Program-made: the position numbers and the translations under genes
Notes under the pieces: generated by a model
What the model was told of the DNA's origin: nothing
The model's database searches: none
What the model saw: only the letters and a program-made list of their open reading frames with translations
Shown: positions 10,801-43,054 of the stretch, piece by piece
How positions within the stretch are numbered: position 1 is the first letter of the stretch
Layout: every line of letters starts with the position of its first letter
Source of the DNA: Lepisosteus oculatus
Lineage: Eukaryota > Chordata > Actinopteri > Semionotiformes > Lepisosteidae
Assembly (NCBI RefSeq): GCF_040954835.1
Contig: NC_090708.1
Span: 26,982,001-27,046,000, forward strand
Direction: 5' to 3'
Length of the DNA stretch: 64,000 bases

Positions 10801-13241
10801 GTATATCAAACGTTTTAAATATAAATGATAACTAATTTACATTATGCATTTGCAGGTTGATGTATGCTGTAGCTACATAAGCCTCTGTTTAGAATTAATA
10901 TAATACAGTACAGTTTACCTTTTTGATGGTTTCGCATGAAAGGACTCTGTTAACAGGTATATCGTATTTTACGTAAGTAAGACGATTCTGACTTTTAGAT
11001 TTTGTTTCTGATTTTATTTAAATAAACTGAACAATGAATTGCGTAGAGAACTCCAGGAAATGGAATCAATTGAAAATAAAGGATACATTTAGCTTTACTG
11101 TGGTACTCGCGGAGACGCACGTATATTAATCTATATAAAAAACTTTTTTTAAAACCACGTTACACATAGTATTCGTGTGATGTAGCAGTAGTAGGGTGCT
11201 ATAATTCATAATTAACATTAAACAAAGTCTTATAACATTTTATACAAATTAGTTTTGTTCTGGGTGGAAGTCGAGACAATCGTGTGTTAATTTCAGTAGC
11301 GTGCAGCGGATTTTACAATCTTCATTAGGGTGTCACAAATATAGTTTAAACCGATAGATCTTTCGCCAGTCGTTACGTATTATAAAGTTTTATTTAAAAA
11401 ATAAAAACAAGTGAGGGTAATTTTTTTATTATTTATATTCGAAGCAGCTTATCCCACACCGATCAAAACAGGAGCTGCGGCTACTGGCTGCCTCGGTAAT
11501 GCCTGTTAAAAGCATTTCAGCCCCCAGACATATGTTAAAAGACCCAAATAGGGCTTATGTCGTCGAAATTCCTTGTTAATTTCTGGGGGTGTCTGGCGGC
11601 CTTCCTGGCATTTCGGGGCCACACGCAGCGGCCTTGATTTAGATGTATGTGTCCCCTCCTCTCTGTATTTGACTTAATCATTACAAAGCTTTTGTGGTAT
11701 ATTCAACGTACTCTAGCCGATTAAGTTGTTCAGGAGAAAATCTTAAAACAAAAGTGCGGACGTTATGTGGCCTCTAATCACCACTATATAACCGATGAAA
11801 TCACATTTATTTTAAGTTCTACTAAAGCTAGGCTACCAGAAAAACAATTGTAAGAACTAAAACAGTCTATAGTAAGAATATGAAGCACTGATATCAGCAC
11901 CCTGTACATATGTATAGTTTGTAGTGAATAAGTGCAATCCATCCATGCATTTTCTAACTGTTCTTCCAATTCACGGTCTCAGGGGAGCCGGACTCTACAC
12001 CTTCAAGCAACAGGCGCAAAGCAGGATATACCCTGCCACACACACTGACACGCAAACACTATACCAGGGCCAATTTTCATAGCAGCTAATTAACATACTA
12101 GTATGTCTTTGGACTGTGGGAGGAAACCCTTGTGAACATGGAGCGAACATTTTAAACTCCACTGAGTACCTCAGCAGATCAACCCAGGGCCTTGGCACTA
12201 ATCATGGTGTCACGGATTGAAGGTGAGAGATCAGAGGTGCTGCTTCCTGGTCACCATTCCTTCACTCAAGAGCGTGACTAGATTTTTTAAAGGTCCCTTT
12301 TGACCACATTCAGAAAGTAAGTTGTGTTGTGTTGGCTGCCACTTTCATACTTTGGAAACAGACACTAAATATTGCATAATCAAGGGAATATCTATCTGTA
12401 GGTGCAGTGTGTCCTGCCAGAGCCAGAATGAATCTGCTGTTTCTTTGGCAGATCCTAGCCCACTTACCCTTAGGGTACAGCTAAAACTAGTGTTCCTTCA
12501 GGAAATTGTGTAAAATGTCAACATGTTAGAAAAGATATTGCTGCTCTGGATTCAGTCCAGAGAAGAAAATGCATTCTAGAGCTTAAAGAGATGTCTGACT
12601 GACAGACTGAAGGATTTGAATCTTTTTAGTTTTGAACAGACTACAAAGGGTACCTGATTCTAGTCCTCAAAGGGATTTTGCTCAGTGGACTTCTTCGGTA
12701 TCGTGGAAACACAAATCAGAAATCAGAAAGCACCAGTGGAAACTGAGGGACAAGTGCAGTTCAATCAGAGAACAGTGGGTGTTTCTTTACAAAAAAAAAT
12801 GTGGGAATATGAAACAAGCAGTGTTTTTCAAACAAGAAATGTCTGGATGGTGTTGGCTTTGAATTAGCTACTAATTATCAAATGGTCCAGACAGCTCCAT
12901 CTAGTTTGTTATCTTATGTTCTTAACACAAGTAGTACAGAGGTCATTTATAATATAAAGGGTCGACCTTCCCAGGGGGACGCCTGGGGGAATTATATCAC
13001 AATAGTCTCCTATTACATCTGGTTATTTTTATAGGGACTCTTAAATTAGCCACCTTTGAGATGTAACGTCCTGGATGAATTTGTTTAATCATGTTATTTT
13101 CCTTAAAAACAGGAGTGGCAAATAGTTCACGTACATTTTCTTCCAAGTCTGCTTGGAAGGATCTGAGGTTAGGCAGCATGCGTGTTTCTCATTCTGCGCT
13201 GTCTCTTTCCGTCTCTCCCTGTGTCATTCTACATGCCCCAG
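10800..13241. other. Presumed N6AMT1 first intron
   Basis: No coding signal is recognised. It contains the minus-strand dispersed repeat at 11,940-12,190. A long pyrimidine tract leads to the acceptor ...CATGCCCCAG at 13,241, suggesting that the exon with the start codon is spliced to an upstream noncoding exon. Confidence 0.45.
11940..12190 (-). repeat. Dispersed repeat tail
   Basis: It shares GGACTGTGGGAGGAAACC and the AGCAACAGGCGCAAAGCAGG stretch with the split repeat at 40-790. Confidence 0.5.
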
Positions 13242-13249
13242 GTGCAGTT

Positions 13250-16200
13250 ATGTTGCCCACCCCCGTGTGCGCCCATGTGGGGCGTGGGCCCTTCTCCGAT
13301 GTGTATGACCCTGCAGAGGACTCCTTCCTGATGATGGACGCACTGGAGCGGGATGCGGAGATGCTGCGTCGGCTGAAGTAAGCGGTCTCCCTTTCCTTTT
13401 CAGTGTATGATACTTAACAGATACTGACTCCAGGACAGCCATTTTCCTCTTATAGCTGGCAGAGGAGTGAGTGGCTCATATTCTCCTGTCTGATTTGCAG
13501 GCAGCACTGCTATGGATTCACAGAAATGTTGGCAAATTACTTGTTAATTACTTATTCCATTTATTTCCTCGCTATGGTTTTGACTGTTTTGAGCAGTGCA
13601 TACCCACATTCTGTCCAGTCTGACTGTCTTGCACTACAGTTGCCTTTCTCTCCTGGAACTCATCCAGCTAGAACATAGTCCGTGTATCTATTAAACCCAG
13701 GGTCAAGATATTGTGACTGGATTCTGAATCACTGGGAAACTGAGTAGTATTGCAAGGCAGTTTGATTTAGGAGGTGCAGGCACATGTACAGAAAACTCAA
13801 TTGAAACAGAAAAGCAGAAAATATACTATACTGCAAGCAGTCCTTGGACTTCTGTTCCTAAAAATATGGCCAAAAGCTGAAATGACATACAGTAAGTTGA
13901 GATTGAAATTTAATAGAAAAACAGTAACATAATAGGCAGTTACATTCTTCACCAAGGGACCGATATGCAGCATTTTATAGATTATATAAAGAAAATATGC
14001 ATTGATTGTTGATTGCTTTAAGGCCTGTGCACATCTTGCATTTGCTTTAAGAATTGTGTTCTGAGTTGTATGTACCACATTCAGTTGCCTTCAGAATTTG
14101 CAATCCTTTCTAATTGATATTACTTAAAATATTTATTTAAAGCATATTGACATTACTTAAAGGATAGAATGAAAATGCTACACAAATTGTATTCATTTTA
14201 TCCTAAAGAACAATGCTCTAGCGTTTAATAAGTCTAGAGGTTTCACACTGCAGCATGTCCAGATGCAGACTGGGTGGTGTCTGTATCGTTGCACACAGTA
14301 TTTCCATGTTGTGTCATAGAAACAGGTCAATCCTCCGTGAGTAGTAGTAAGTGGGAATTGGAGACCTGTGTGTTGAGGCTGTATTTAACATCACCAAGTC
14401 TTCAACTGCTAAATCGTGAAGTAAATGCAATCCCTGTAGTAGTGTATCTCTGTCATGAGATCAGCAGGTTGCTAATGGAGGTCACTGTTTGTCTTCAGCC
14501 CGTCTGTATGTCTGGAGGTGGGCAGTGGCTCTGGTGTACTTTCTGCATTCCTGGCCTCCATCGTGGGACCTAAAGCAGTGTATTTGTGAGTCTACCTCAA
14601 TGAGTTCATGTCTTCATGAAACCATGGTCTCAATACCACCCCCTCAGGTGCTGACCTAGATCAGTAGTATTTGAAATGAAGAACTTGAGTGACTTTCAGC
14701 AGCTGTTTCCTGTATTTCACTGTGTTCCCTGTGCTGTTCAAAGTCTTGGGAATCAGTCAGAACAGGATGGTATGCCCCTGTGTTGTGTGTTCATGTGAGC
14801 TGAGATTTCTGTCCTCTGCAGCTGTACAGATGTGAACCCTGCAGCAGTGCTGTGTACTATGGAAACTGCTCGCTGTAATGATGTCTCCCTTCAGCCACTC
14901 ATCACAGACCTGGTGAGCACTGTTCTGTCACTGCGTACTGCACTCCTGCTTTTGGTGTTTTCTCTCATGTTACACTTGTTTCTGAGTCTCTCATCATAGC
15001 TCTGCGTTAACAACAAATTTAACCTGTGCAAGTGTCTCAGCCCTAACTGCTTCACTCACTCTAACCTGGCCTCTCAGCTTTAGGCATTAGTCCAAACTCC
15101 TTCTCAGAATTGAGTTTGGTTGTTGAGTTCTAACAACTGACCTATGCTGCCTCCCTCTCTCACAGTCTCGGCTCTAACTGCTATCCCATGCTGCCTCCCT
15201 TTTTCAGCTGTACCTGCTATCCCACACTGCCTTCCTCTCAACCAGTCTTGGCTCTAAGTGCTATCCAACACTACTGCTTCTCTCTTTAACCACGGTCCCA
15301 TACTGCCTTTTTTCCCATTTCTTGGCTCTAGCTTCTATCCTTTGCTGCCTCCCTCTCTCTCTGTCTCAGCTGTAACCGCTGTCCCACAGTACCTCCTATT
15401 CATGGCTTTACCTGCTGTCCCACACTGCTTCTCCCAGTCTTGGCTCTACACACTGTCCAGTACTGCCACTCTCTCCAGTTCCTGAGTTCCTGTTGCTACC
15501 TTGTCTTCCCTCCTTCTCCCAATCCCTGAGCTCCTGCCTCTGTTTTCAGTCCGTGCTGACCAAGTACTGTTTTTCTGTCACAGGTGGAAGCTATCCTGCC
15601 CAGGCTGCGGGAGAACGTGGATGTCCTTCTCTTCAACCCTCCCTACGTTGTGACCCCCACAGAGGAGGTGAGAAGACGGCCCTGCACACCAGGTCTGCAG
15701 CTGCATTGTTTCCAGTGCTGTTGCCATGGAAATGAGTGCTGCTTGCCCTTGACAGGAGAAGCAGACTGATAACGATGTCTGAAGGGGACAAAATGTTTTT
15801 CATTTTACATTTTATCTTTGTAAGCATACGTCATTAGTGAAGAGGAGAAAATGTGTATTGCTTGCTGCAGAAAAGTGAAGCATTTCAGAAGGATTAGCTT
15901 AATGGTCCTGTCTCTCCATTCACAGGTGGGCAGCCATAGCATCGAGGCTTCCTGGGCTGGGGGCAGGCGTGGCCGAGAGGTGATGGACAGGCTGTTTCCA
16001 CTGGTGCCACAGCTGCTGTCCAGCCAGGGCCTTTTTTACTTAGTTACTGTGCAGGACAACGACCCAGGTAAGAAGTGAGGCCTGTTTTCTGCTAGTTTAA
16101 GATGGACATTCTTTCTTAAGAGTAAAAATGTTGTTTTAAAACATACAATTCAAAGTTACTTGTTTACATCCCTTTATGCCTGTTGTTAAATATGAGCGTT

Positions 16201-16750
16201 AAGGTTACATTATAGATGAAATGCACTTGTTCCTCCAGTAACAGATTTAGGTCACGATGTTAACATCCATAGAATTTCTCATGCCTGGTCGTTTTGGGAA
16301 TCTGACAAACACAACGGAGCCAGAACTGTGAATGCAGAAATTTGCAGGTGCAGTGCGCTGACTTGGATGTAGCCAAATAATGCAGTGCACTGACTTGGAT
16401 GTAGCCAAATAGCATGTTTTACAATATAATTGTTTCTATAATATGCTTTACTGTGTTACTGAGTTACTGAGTCTGTGTATAGATTTAACAGGGTTACAGA
16501 GGGGGATGTAAGAAAGATTCTCCAGATCTGATTGGTTAAAATTACCAAGTGTTACCCCTGTTCTGTAGAATCACGTAAGCTATCTGCCAATCCTGCTTGA
16601 TGGGAAGGCAGCCAGTGCATTCACTGCTTCCTTCGTTTTGCAGAGGAGATACTGCAGTTGCTGGGGCAATCTGGGCTACGGGGTGAGGTGTGTATTTCAC
16701 GTCAGGCAGGACGAGAGGCCCTGTCTATCCTGCGCTTCTGCAAATCCTGA
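13250..16750 (+). CDS. n6amt1: N6AMT1 (HEMK2), eRF1 glutamine methyltransferase
   Basis: Catalytic subunit of the N6AMT1-TRMT112 complex, which methylates the GGQ glutamine of release factor eRF1 using S-adenosylmethionine; other substrates are claimed in the literature. Six coding exons: 13250-13377, 14499-14585, 14822-14912, 15584-15667, 15926-16067 and 16644-16750. All junctions are GT-AG and phases match, giving 212 residues (human about 214). Motifs: N-terminal HVGRGPFSDVYDPAEDSF; SAM-binding EVGSGSGV at residues 49-56; the catalytic NPPY at 120-123 in exon 4; WAGGRRGREVMDR in exon 5. The start at 13,250 is the first ATG of its exon and places the conserved HVGRG motif near the N terminus as in the family. 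Convergent with GART. Confidence 0.96.
15140..15480. repeat. Degenerate pyrimidine-rich tandem repeat in an N6AMT1 intron
   Basis: Imperfect units of roughly 45-55 bp repeat the words GGCTCTA, TGCTATCCCA, ACTGCCT and CCTCTCTC. The array ends about 100 bp before exon 4 of N6AMT1. Low sequence conservation between units makes the copy number uncertain, around seven. Confidence 0.5.
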
Positions 16751-17183
16751 CCTGGCTCCACTGGAACAAGAGCTCCAGAAGTACACCATCTCTCCCTGCT
16801 GGAGCAAGGGCAGTGCACTCACTGCTCAAAAGACTACAGCACCCAGTATGCAGGGCTTCATGCTGCTCTTCCCTGTCCTGTGGGCATCGGGACTCCAAGA
16901 ACCCACAGCATTTTGGATTAAGGAGAGAATGTTACCTGAAACAGTGTGCGGTTTGGAGGCTGTGTTGCAAGGCCAGTGACTTTCAAATGACTGTCAGATG
17001 TTTAAAGAAGAATATGGTTCCTGGCTCTATGAAGTCCCACGCTATAGGTACAGGGGTTGTCAGGCAGTATCACAATCCAGAGACTGGGTTGCACGCCTCT
17101 GAAGACGGGGGCAGATAACAGCTCAACACCTGCAGCAGCCCTGTCTACTCTTTTCCTATAATGTGTAGTTATATTAATCATGA

Positions 17184-17189
17184 AATAAA
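17184..17189 (+). terminator. N6AMT1 polyadenylation signal
   Basis: AATAAA about 430 bp after the N6AMT1 stop codon, followed by a T-rich stretch. It is the first canonical signal downstream of the stop codon that I found. Confidence 0.65.
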
Positions 17190-18368
17190 GTTTTATTTTT
17201 TTTGATTAATAGAATTCCTATTGGAAAATATTAGTGTATCAGATCTTGATTCTCTGTTCTGTTAATTAGAGCTCATGTAGAGGAAATGACCTCTTGCCTG
17301 GAATGACCCTTGTTAACTTTTGTTGCTCTTCACTGAGGATGAAAACAAAGGTACAGCTTTTCTGAACAGCAAGGTGGAGGGTTCTTCAGGTACAGATCCA
17401 CTTCAGAAGGTGTTAGTCTGAATTGCTAGGCCACAAGCTGTACTATAACTATCACGGTAGAAATTTAGGTAAGGGCATGAATATATAAAAGTAGTTTTTA
17501 AGCAATCAAATAGTTCATTTTAAAAACAACTTGCTCAATATTTCTTTGATATTCCATGATAAATGGTGGCAGGGACATTTTATTTCTGAAGTCTGCTGAC
17601 CTTGAAATTTTAGTAACAGAAATATAAAATATTCACTTATACCTACTACACACAATATGGACAACATGCTCACTTTTTTAACCAGGGAATTTTTAATGTA
17701 GAATGGAACCATGTGCCTTGGGGAAAAAAAAAGATGGGGATATCTATCTGCAAGAGGCATTTCAGCACCAGGTATTGAGTAGTACTCAGTAGTACTCTGT
17801 GTCACACCTTTAAATTTAACCACTTTCCATCACAACATGACAGAAAGTTGAGAACTAGTGACTACTTTTTTTCAGTGAGAACCATAATTTTCATTTGCTT
17901 ACACTCATACAAACACACATTTACTTTCCATCTTTGAAGGACTACGGATGCTACACAAACATCATGCACTTGTACCATTTTTCAAGTGTTCCCTGCTTAA
18001 AGGATTCTGGCATCTAAAGTAAAAAAGGGATGTTTTAGAGAAGCCTGCTAGGGATGTTCTCATCCTGACCTTACAGAATCACCCATGTAGTTGACCCCAC
18101 GATGTGCATAAGAGATATGAAGACAGTGTGGATGGCTGAGGTGTTACTGGGGAGGGAGAATCATACCTGAGGACCAAGTTGAGCAATGATGATTGGAGAG
18201 TGGGGGAGATCTCTGGGTAAGAGCCAGGCGTGCTGTTATCAGTGGGATGCGTCTGGTTTCTGGGTGGATTCAGCTAGTTAGCAACCTGCTTTTGGTCTAG
18301 GGGATGGCTTTCATGGGGATTCTTTTCAGATGGAGCTTTGTTATGAAAGGGGAATCACAAGAAAACAT
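17190..18368. other. Intergenic gap between convergent N6AMT1 and GART
   Basis: No coding homology, RNA gene or named repeat is recognised. This 1.2-kb stretch separates the two 3' ends. Confidence 0.5.
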
Positions 18369-18374
18369 TTTATT
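18369..18374 (-). terminator. Candidate GART polyadenylation signal
   Basis: TTTATT on the plus strand reads AATAAA on the minus strand, about 285 bp past the GART stop codon. It sits in a TTTATTGATCCCA stretch that resembles a common fish repeat motif, so it may be repeat-derived. Confidence 0.5.
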
Positions 18375-18655
18375 GATCCCAAAATGACCATGGTAGCTAA
18401 AGAAATCATGTTAGAGCCTCGTTATTTGTAATGACAAGATGTTACTTAGAAAGTGGCCCTACAGCTAAAGTGGCAACTGGTTGGCCAGTTGGGGTCGTGG
18501 TTTTCAGTTATTCTTCGGCCAGACTCACATGCTGCTGTTGTTAGATGTGTTAGTGGGGAGGGGTCAAGTTAGAAGAGGGATTTGTTTTGCGGAAATATCC
18601 TTTTATAGAGGAGGGGAACGATGAGTTACTGAGATGTTCAGTCTGTGGTTGAGGT

Positions 18656-37386
<18,731 letters not shown>

Positions 37387-37756
37387 TCACTTTGGTGAAC
37401 CAGAACATTTACCACAATGCCCCTCAAATTGGAACAGTCCAGACTAGAAAGAAGGAGGAGACAACACTTGAACAGAACAAATGAACACATTCAGACAGAC
37501 TGAGAGAGCCCTAGCACTCAAAGACCTCGAATGGCAGAAAGAATATTTACATAGAGCAATGAAAATTATTATACAACTGTTAAAAAAATCTAAATTACTA
37601 CAATTACCCACTATCACATCACTAAATAAAAACATGCAGTACAACCCTTCAAAACCAGTACAAAGAAATCTGCAATCTGGGTATCGTTTTGGATACATTA
37701 AGTATTAGTCAGTTATACTCCCCTAAAGCTTTTGTGGAACTCTACAGAAACCAATA

Positions 37757-38110
37757 AATATGACAACATAAGATCATGAAAAAGGAGGCCATGTGTGCAT
37801 TCTAGCCTGTTTGATAGTTAATTGATTCAAAAATCTCATCCAGCCATTTCCTGAAAAAAAAAAAGAATAGGGTTATCAGCTTCAACCACATGGCTGGGTA
37901 GTTTGACTAGACTCCCACAACTCTTTGGGTTAAGAAGTGCCACTCTTTCACATAGTTTCCACTTGCGTTCTCTGGTTCCTGTTTCATTGCTCAAACCCAA
38001 TGCACTGACTTTGTCAATGCTTTGGAGGATTTTTAATACTCAGGACACCTTGTCATCTTGCCTATTCAAGACGAAAAAAGTTTGGTTTGTCAATAAAGAA
38101 GATTCACTGA
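37757..38110 (+). repeat. Dispersed repeat in GART intron, copy 2
   Basis: Related to 33,436-33,740 (see that entry). It contains CTCATCCAGCCATTTCCTGAA and GTTTGACTAGACTCCCACAACTC-like words, with the core GACTCCCACAACTC. Confidence 0.55.
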
Positions 38111-41100
38111 ACTTGTAGCTTACTAGCCCAATCAGCCATTCCACTGACAGGTAGGCAGACACTCCAGAGAAACTATATAGATTTACTGCCCCCACCACTC
38201 CAAAAATTATTCATACTTTATTCATAAACTATTAATCAACACAGGGCATTCTGGTGCGTTTAATTTTCTAACCAGGCAACTTAACTGCATGCAGGACTGA
38301 CCTATAGAAAACATCAAACACAGCATATAACATTTTTAAAATGTCAGTTCTGAATTACAGCCTAACCGTGACCTTTCAGACAGAAGCAAATCACTGACAT
38401 CTCCCGTTAATAAGCATCACTCACGTGGGACTAGTCTCCCATTAAAAACACTTTTGTCCTTAAATCTTTCAGCAGTGTAAAAGGACACCAGTGTATAACT
38501 GCCACACTCATGGGCCCTTTTCATATAGATGCTAAATATCAAACAGGAAACACGTGATAATTCCTCTAGGATATTATCTTTGGGAGCCAAACTGGACAGA
38601 TTACATTACACAGAGCTCATCAATGCTATAGGCATATATCTAAGTAGCTTGTTCCAGTCTCCATCAACCCTTTGTGTTAATAGTTTTATTTTGCACTGAA
38701 GATGCAGCATTCTGATCATCCTGAAGACTATTAAACAAGTTCTACAACTGGTGCCAAAGCACGGATGAAATCTAATTGGGGAAATGAAAATATACTCATA
38801 GGCACAGGCTTAAATGAGAACTGCTTCCCAATTTCTCAGACCCGGTATTCTAGTCTAGAAGGTATTGCAAAATGTACACATTTCTAATTAAATGCAAAAT
38901 TGTGAATTTCATATACGTACTGTACAGCTGCAATGTAGTCACTGACAAATTAGAAACTGCTGGTCTTGCCACAGGCAAGAGCGAGTATTTGCGCAAATTC
39001 TGATGTAAAAGCGGCCCTTCCTGCTCACTAGTCGCAGCAAGTCAATGAGAAACAGTCTCCTAACAATATTAATTCCTTTCTTCTCTTTTTTATGTTGTAT
39101 ATATTTTAAACAATACTTCACTGTCGAGCATTTGAGACATTTTAGTGGTCGGATAAAACTGAGGACTGGATCAGCAGAAAGTTCAACAGTTTTCTTTTCC
39201 AAGGGATCGTCAACTAGCCAAGAGATGGGTAATAAACATGGACACTGATGTTGCCCATCGACAAGTTTCTTGGCGAGATTCAGCATGAGGTACAATCGAA
39301 TAAGTACGGGTTGTGCAGCAGAAACTTCACCCCAGAAATGTTCAAAAGTCATCTGCATGCTGAGTTAAGTAGTATTTGCCGACAAAACCATCTCTAAGTC
39401 AATATGTTGAACACAATTCAATTGCACTTAAATCAGCTGTTCAGACGACAGCACGGTCTATGGTGCAACAAGTTCTCCAACAATACAAGTCCTGCTATGA
39501 TTTTTTTTCTTATAGGTGTGATACATCATAAAATAACCACCAAAGTAAATGACAGAGCACTTTTGCAAAACTTGAAAACAAATGTCTATTTTAGCTGGTT
39601 TGCAGGTTGGTCTTTTTTGCAATACTTAAAAAGTATCTAAAAAACAAGTTGGCTTCTATGTGTCGGTTTCATTAAACAATTTTAAAATAAATAAAGTTGC
39701 ACAATTTGCTTGATCTAAAGGTAACAGGACTGCTCTCGCATCACTGGAAGATTTGTTGCTTCGTTCTGAATCACAGACAATGACGTCTTTAAAGGAGCTA
39801 CGCACACATTGAAATGGCCTCTTTTGTGATGTAAATTGGAGGTTGTACACATTATCTTGCACTTGGTAATTTCATTGTGGTTGGAAATGCACTCATCATT
39901 GCCAATTCATTATAAACCCCAAATGTAAAAATAGGGTTGCAGTTCCCCTTAAATGTCAATCCAATGCTAGAATGCTGCAAACATCTTCTAGTCAATCCTG
40001 TATTCCTAGCTCTACACACTGAGGTTTGCAGTTACCGTATCTGGATTACTGCAGGAAAGGCTCTTCAAACTTGTCTTGGTTCTAAATGACACCTTCTGCA
40101 GTCGTGATTCACTTGCAATCCACAGGGAGCTGTCAGGCAGGGGATGAATGAGGAATCGGGAATCAGGAACTAACCCAGGATGAACTTCTGGCTAGAAGAA
40201 GGGGCTGATCCGCACACCTAATATTTATTGCATTGTCCTATCTCACCGACTCCGATTCTGGGACATCATTCAAGTTTCCAGGACACTCACCAGGGATAAT
40301 CAGTTTCCTAAAAAAGAACGGGTGGTAAATCGTGTCCTTATAAAACCTGGGAATATTTCTTAACCAGTTTGACAGTTCTGTATGTAAACAATACAACACA
40401 CGTCAGTTTTTAAGCCCGTAGCTGGTTGGAGAGAGATTTTTGTTTTAAAACTTGCATGTCCCACTAAGAATTCATCTAAATCTCACCAATAATGCTGGCA
40501 ACTAGAGACATGAATTTAGACGGGCAACTTAGATTCCCGTATGAATACAGTGAATACAAATAATCACTGAAAGAAGAGGTTAAGGTCTACCTCTGACCTA
40601 CACTCATGCGGTTATCACTACTGATTTGGGTAATTGGAATTTGTCAATGCGATTGTGCAATTTTTAAACTCGTCCACCCTTCTTACAATCTCTTTTTACA
40701 GACCTAACATCAACACATCTCTCAAGCCTAGACAGGGGGGCGCGATTTTACTGTTGGAATGTAGCGTTTTAACTCGCTGTGCATGACTTCTCATTACAGT
40801 AATTGCAAAATTCGTCGGCTCATATGCGCCTCACGAGGTCAGAGAAGACGAAATGTCATTTCAGTAAAAGAAAAAATATATATGCAAATAATCTTTCCCT
40901 AGACAGTCAAATCACTCATAAACACACATTTTTACTCTTGTGTTCCAAGAGTTGCAGGTTTTAATCCAAAGTAAAAAGATATGATTACCGGGGTTCTTCC
41001 TATATTTCTGAAGCAATTTACCTGTCCAAGAAGACATTGATCGTGTCTATCATGCATTTTGATGTACTTTTAATTAACTGACCCATGCATATATTTAAAT

Positions 41101-41326
41101 GAGCTCTAGGCGGCTCATTTAAATTGTTTCTTTCTTGGGCAATTTTACAAATTGCAAATTATGAGTCGTATATAAATACATTATAAAGTTTAACATTCAT
41201 ATTAAACTCGAGTCATGGAGTTGAGAACGCACACGTTTAACAAAGCGGGAAACAATCGTGTCCAAAGTAAACTCAAAGTAATACTATTCTCTCAAAACCA
41301 CACGTGCAAACCCCAAAAGTTATTAC
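38111..41326. other. Presumed first intron of GART
   Basis: No exon, RNA gene or coding homology is recognised in this stretch between the proposed first exon and the exon with the annotated start codon. Confidence 0.4.
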
Positions 41327-41502
41327 CTGAAAGTTAGGGGACGCGCCTGAGGCTTTGTGAATGTAGCGGCCAGCAGTGCTTTCCGGAACGTTGGTGGGAT
41401 AACACTTCGTATGCAGGGAGTCCCAAATGTTGCAGCGTCTTCCTGCACAGATACGGAACTGAAGCACACAGCAAACGCCTCGTGCTGCGAGTTTGAACAC
41501 AT
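41327..41502 (-). other. gart: Proposed GART first exon, with in-frame upstream ATG
   Basis: The minus strand has a good donor, CTTTCAG|gtaataac, at 41,327/41,326. The exon holding the annotated GART start is preceded by ctctctctcag|AGACATGG (37,328/37,327). Joining the two places an ATG at 41,502-41,500 in the same frame as the GART start, with 60 extra codons and no stop. It could simply be 5' untranslated sequence. The 5' end of the exon is not known. Confidence 0.5.
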
Positions 41503-41599
41503 GGGGAGGGGGCGGTGAACTATCGAAATAAACCTATGACATCATTATCTAAATCCAACACAATGCACTCGTGTACTTCTAACTAATCGTGCGATCTCC

Positions 41600-41710
41600 C
41601 TAGTTTTGTGTCGCAAAAAACGAATAAGTTTGGATCACGTCTTTTCTCCAACACAGCATGCTTACAGAGCATCATGGGGGATGTAGTTTCCCAAACCACG
41701 TGTTGTATTT
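41600..41710 (-). promoter_or_regulatory. Candidate GART promoter
   Basis: The minus strand of 41,669-41,687 reads ACTACATCCCCCATGATGC, fitting ACTAYRNNNCCCR (ZNF143/THAP11). A CACGTG E-box at 41,697-41,702 lies next to it; MYC/USF-type factors bind such boxes at purine-synthesis genes. Position just upstream of the proposed first exon supports the role. Confidence 0.55.
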
Positions 41711-41763
41711 CCTTTTCTAGCGCCAGATCTGGTCAAATCAAAGCAAAACCTGTATAGCACCTT

Positions 41764-41764
<1 letters not shown>

Positions 41765-41796
<32 letters not shown>

Positions 41797-41797
41797 T
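41765..41797. repeat. (AAT)n microsatellite
   Basis: About eleven AAT/ATA units. It forms the 3' tail of the adjacent minus-strand 5S-derived SINE. Confidence 0.8.
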
Positions 41798-42350
41798 GCT
41801 TACACTTATATAGCACTTTTCTGGACGCTCCACTCAAAGTGGTTTACAGGTAATGGGGACTCCCCTCCACCACCACCAATGTGCAGCATCCACCTGGATG
41901 ATGCAACGGCAGCCATAGTGCGCCAGAATGCTCACCACACATCAGCTATCAGTGGGGAGGAGAGCAGAGTAATGTAGCAAATTCATAGAGGGGGATTATT
42001 AGGAGGCCATGATTGATAAGGGCCAATGGGAAATTTGGCCAGGACGCCGGGGTTACACCCCTACTCTTTTCGAGAAACACCCTGGGATTTTTAATGACCA
42101 CAGAGAGTCAGGACCTCGGTTTTATGTCTCATCTGAAGGACGGCGCCTGTTTACAGTATAGTGTCCCTGTCACTATACTAGGGCATTCAGACCCACACAG
42201 ACCACAGGGTGAGCGCCACCTGCTGGCCCCACTAACACCTCTTCCAGCAGCAACCTTGGTTTTTCCCAGGAGGTCTCCCATCCAGGTACTGACCAGACTC
42301 ACACCATCTTAGTTTCAGGGGGTTGCCAGTTGTGAGTTGCAGGGTGATAT
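41770..42350 (-). mobile_element. 5S rRNA-derived SINE, second copy
   Basis: On the minus strand the head at the right (ATATCACCCTGCAACTC, GTCAGTACCTGGATGGGAGACC) matches 5S rRNA, with the body running left to the (AAT)n tail. It aligns with 23,118-23,655 over its length, for example TTTTTAATGACCACAGAG and GACTCCCCTCCACCACC-like words. Confidence 0.8.
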
Positions 42351-43054
42351 TTAACCTTAATTCAACAGATCTCTGCAAAATGTGGTATTTACAAATTTGA
42401 GAATAACCTTCATGATTTTTTTTTATAAGTCAACCTTTTCTCATTAACTTTCATTTTAACACTATTGTCATATTTAATTTGTAGTATTTTGTATTTCTAT
42501 CAAGATTTCAATTATGATTTTTGTAAATCTTATTGACATTTTCTTTCATTGTATTCAGAGAACTTTAGGATTGCTTTGGCATGAAAGGCACTATACAAAT
42601 AAAGAAATAAAGATGACAGTGTTTCAAGTCTTTTCATTTAATCTATTCACAATCTGTATCTGAGATTAAGAGAAATCAAACCAGAGGAAGTATGGGAGTG
42701 AAGCATAATTAAGCCTTATTGCACGTTATTTAAGATGGTCAAGAGTTGGGATGGAGAGCTCCAGTAATACAATCTGATCAGGGTGAAAGGAGGCTGTGTG
42801 AGAAGCGAGGAAGTCTGGTATCACATTTTTCAGTTTGAGTCTTCTGCGGGGTAACTCTCTAAGAACAGACAAGCATCCCCCTGCCCATTGATCCCCGGTG
42901 CTTCATCAACTCATAACAGGTGATCAAGGGCGTGTTCTGGTTTTCCAGCACATTAATCAATTAAAATCAAGTACAGTCTTCTGCCTGCATGCTCCTTCCT
43001 CTCCATGGCTCATGAGAAGCAGTACAGAGGTTGCAGAGGGGTTCAGTGTAGCCT
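42351..43054. other. Intergenic gap
   Basis: Between the SINE upstream of GART and the 3' end of the peptidase-like gene. AT-rich, no coding homology seen. Probably includes the 3' untranslated region of the minus-strand gene. Confidence 0.45.

Noticed and set aside
13091-13249. Upstream start for N6AMT1 at 13,091
   Set aside because: The stretch contains a long pyrimidine tract and acceptor AG at 13,241, and the family begins just before the HVGRG motif.
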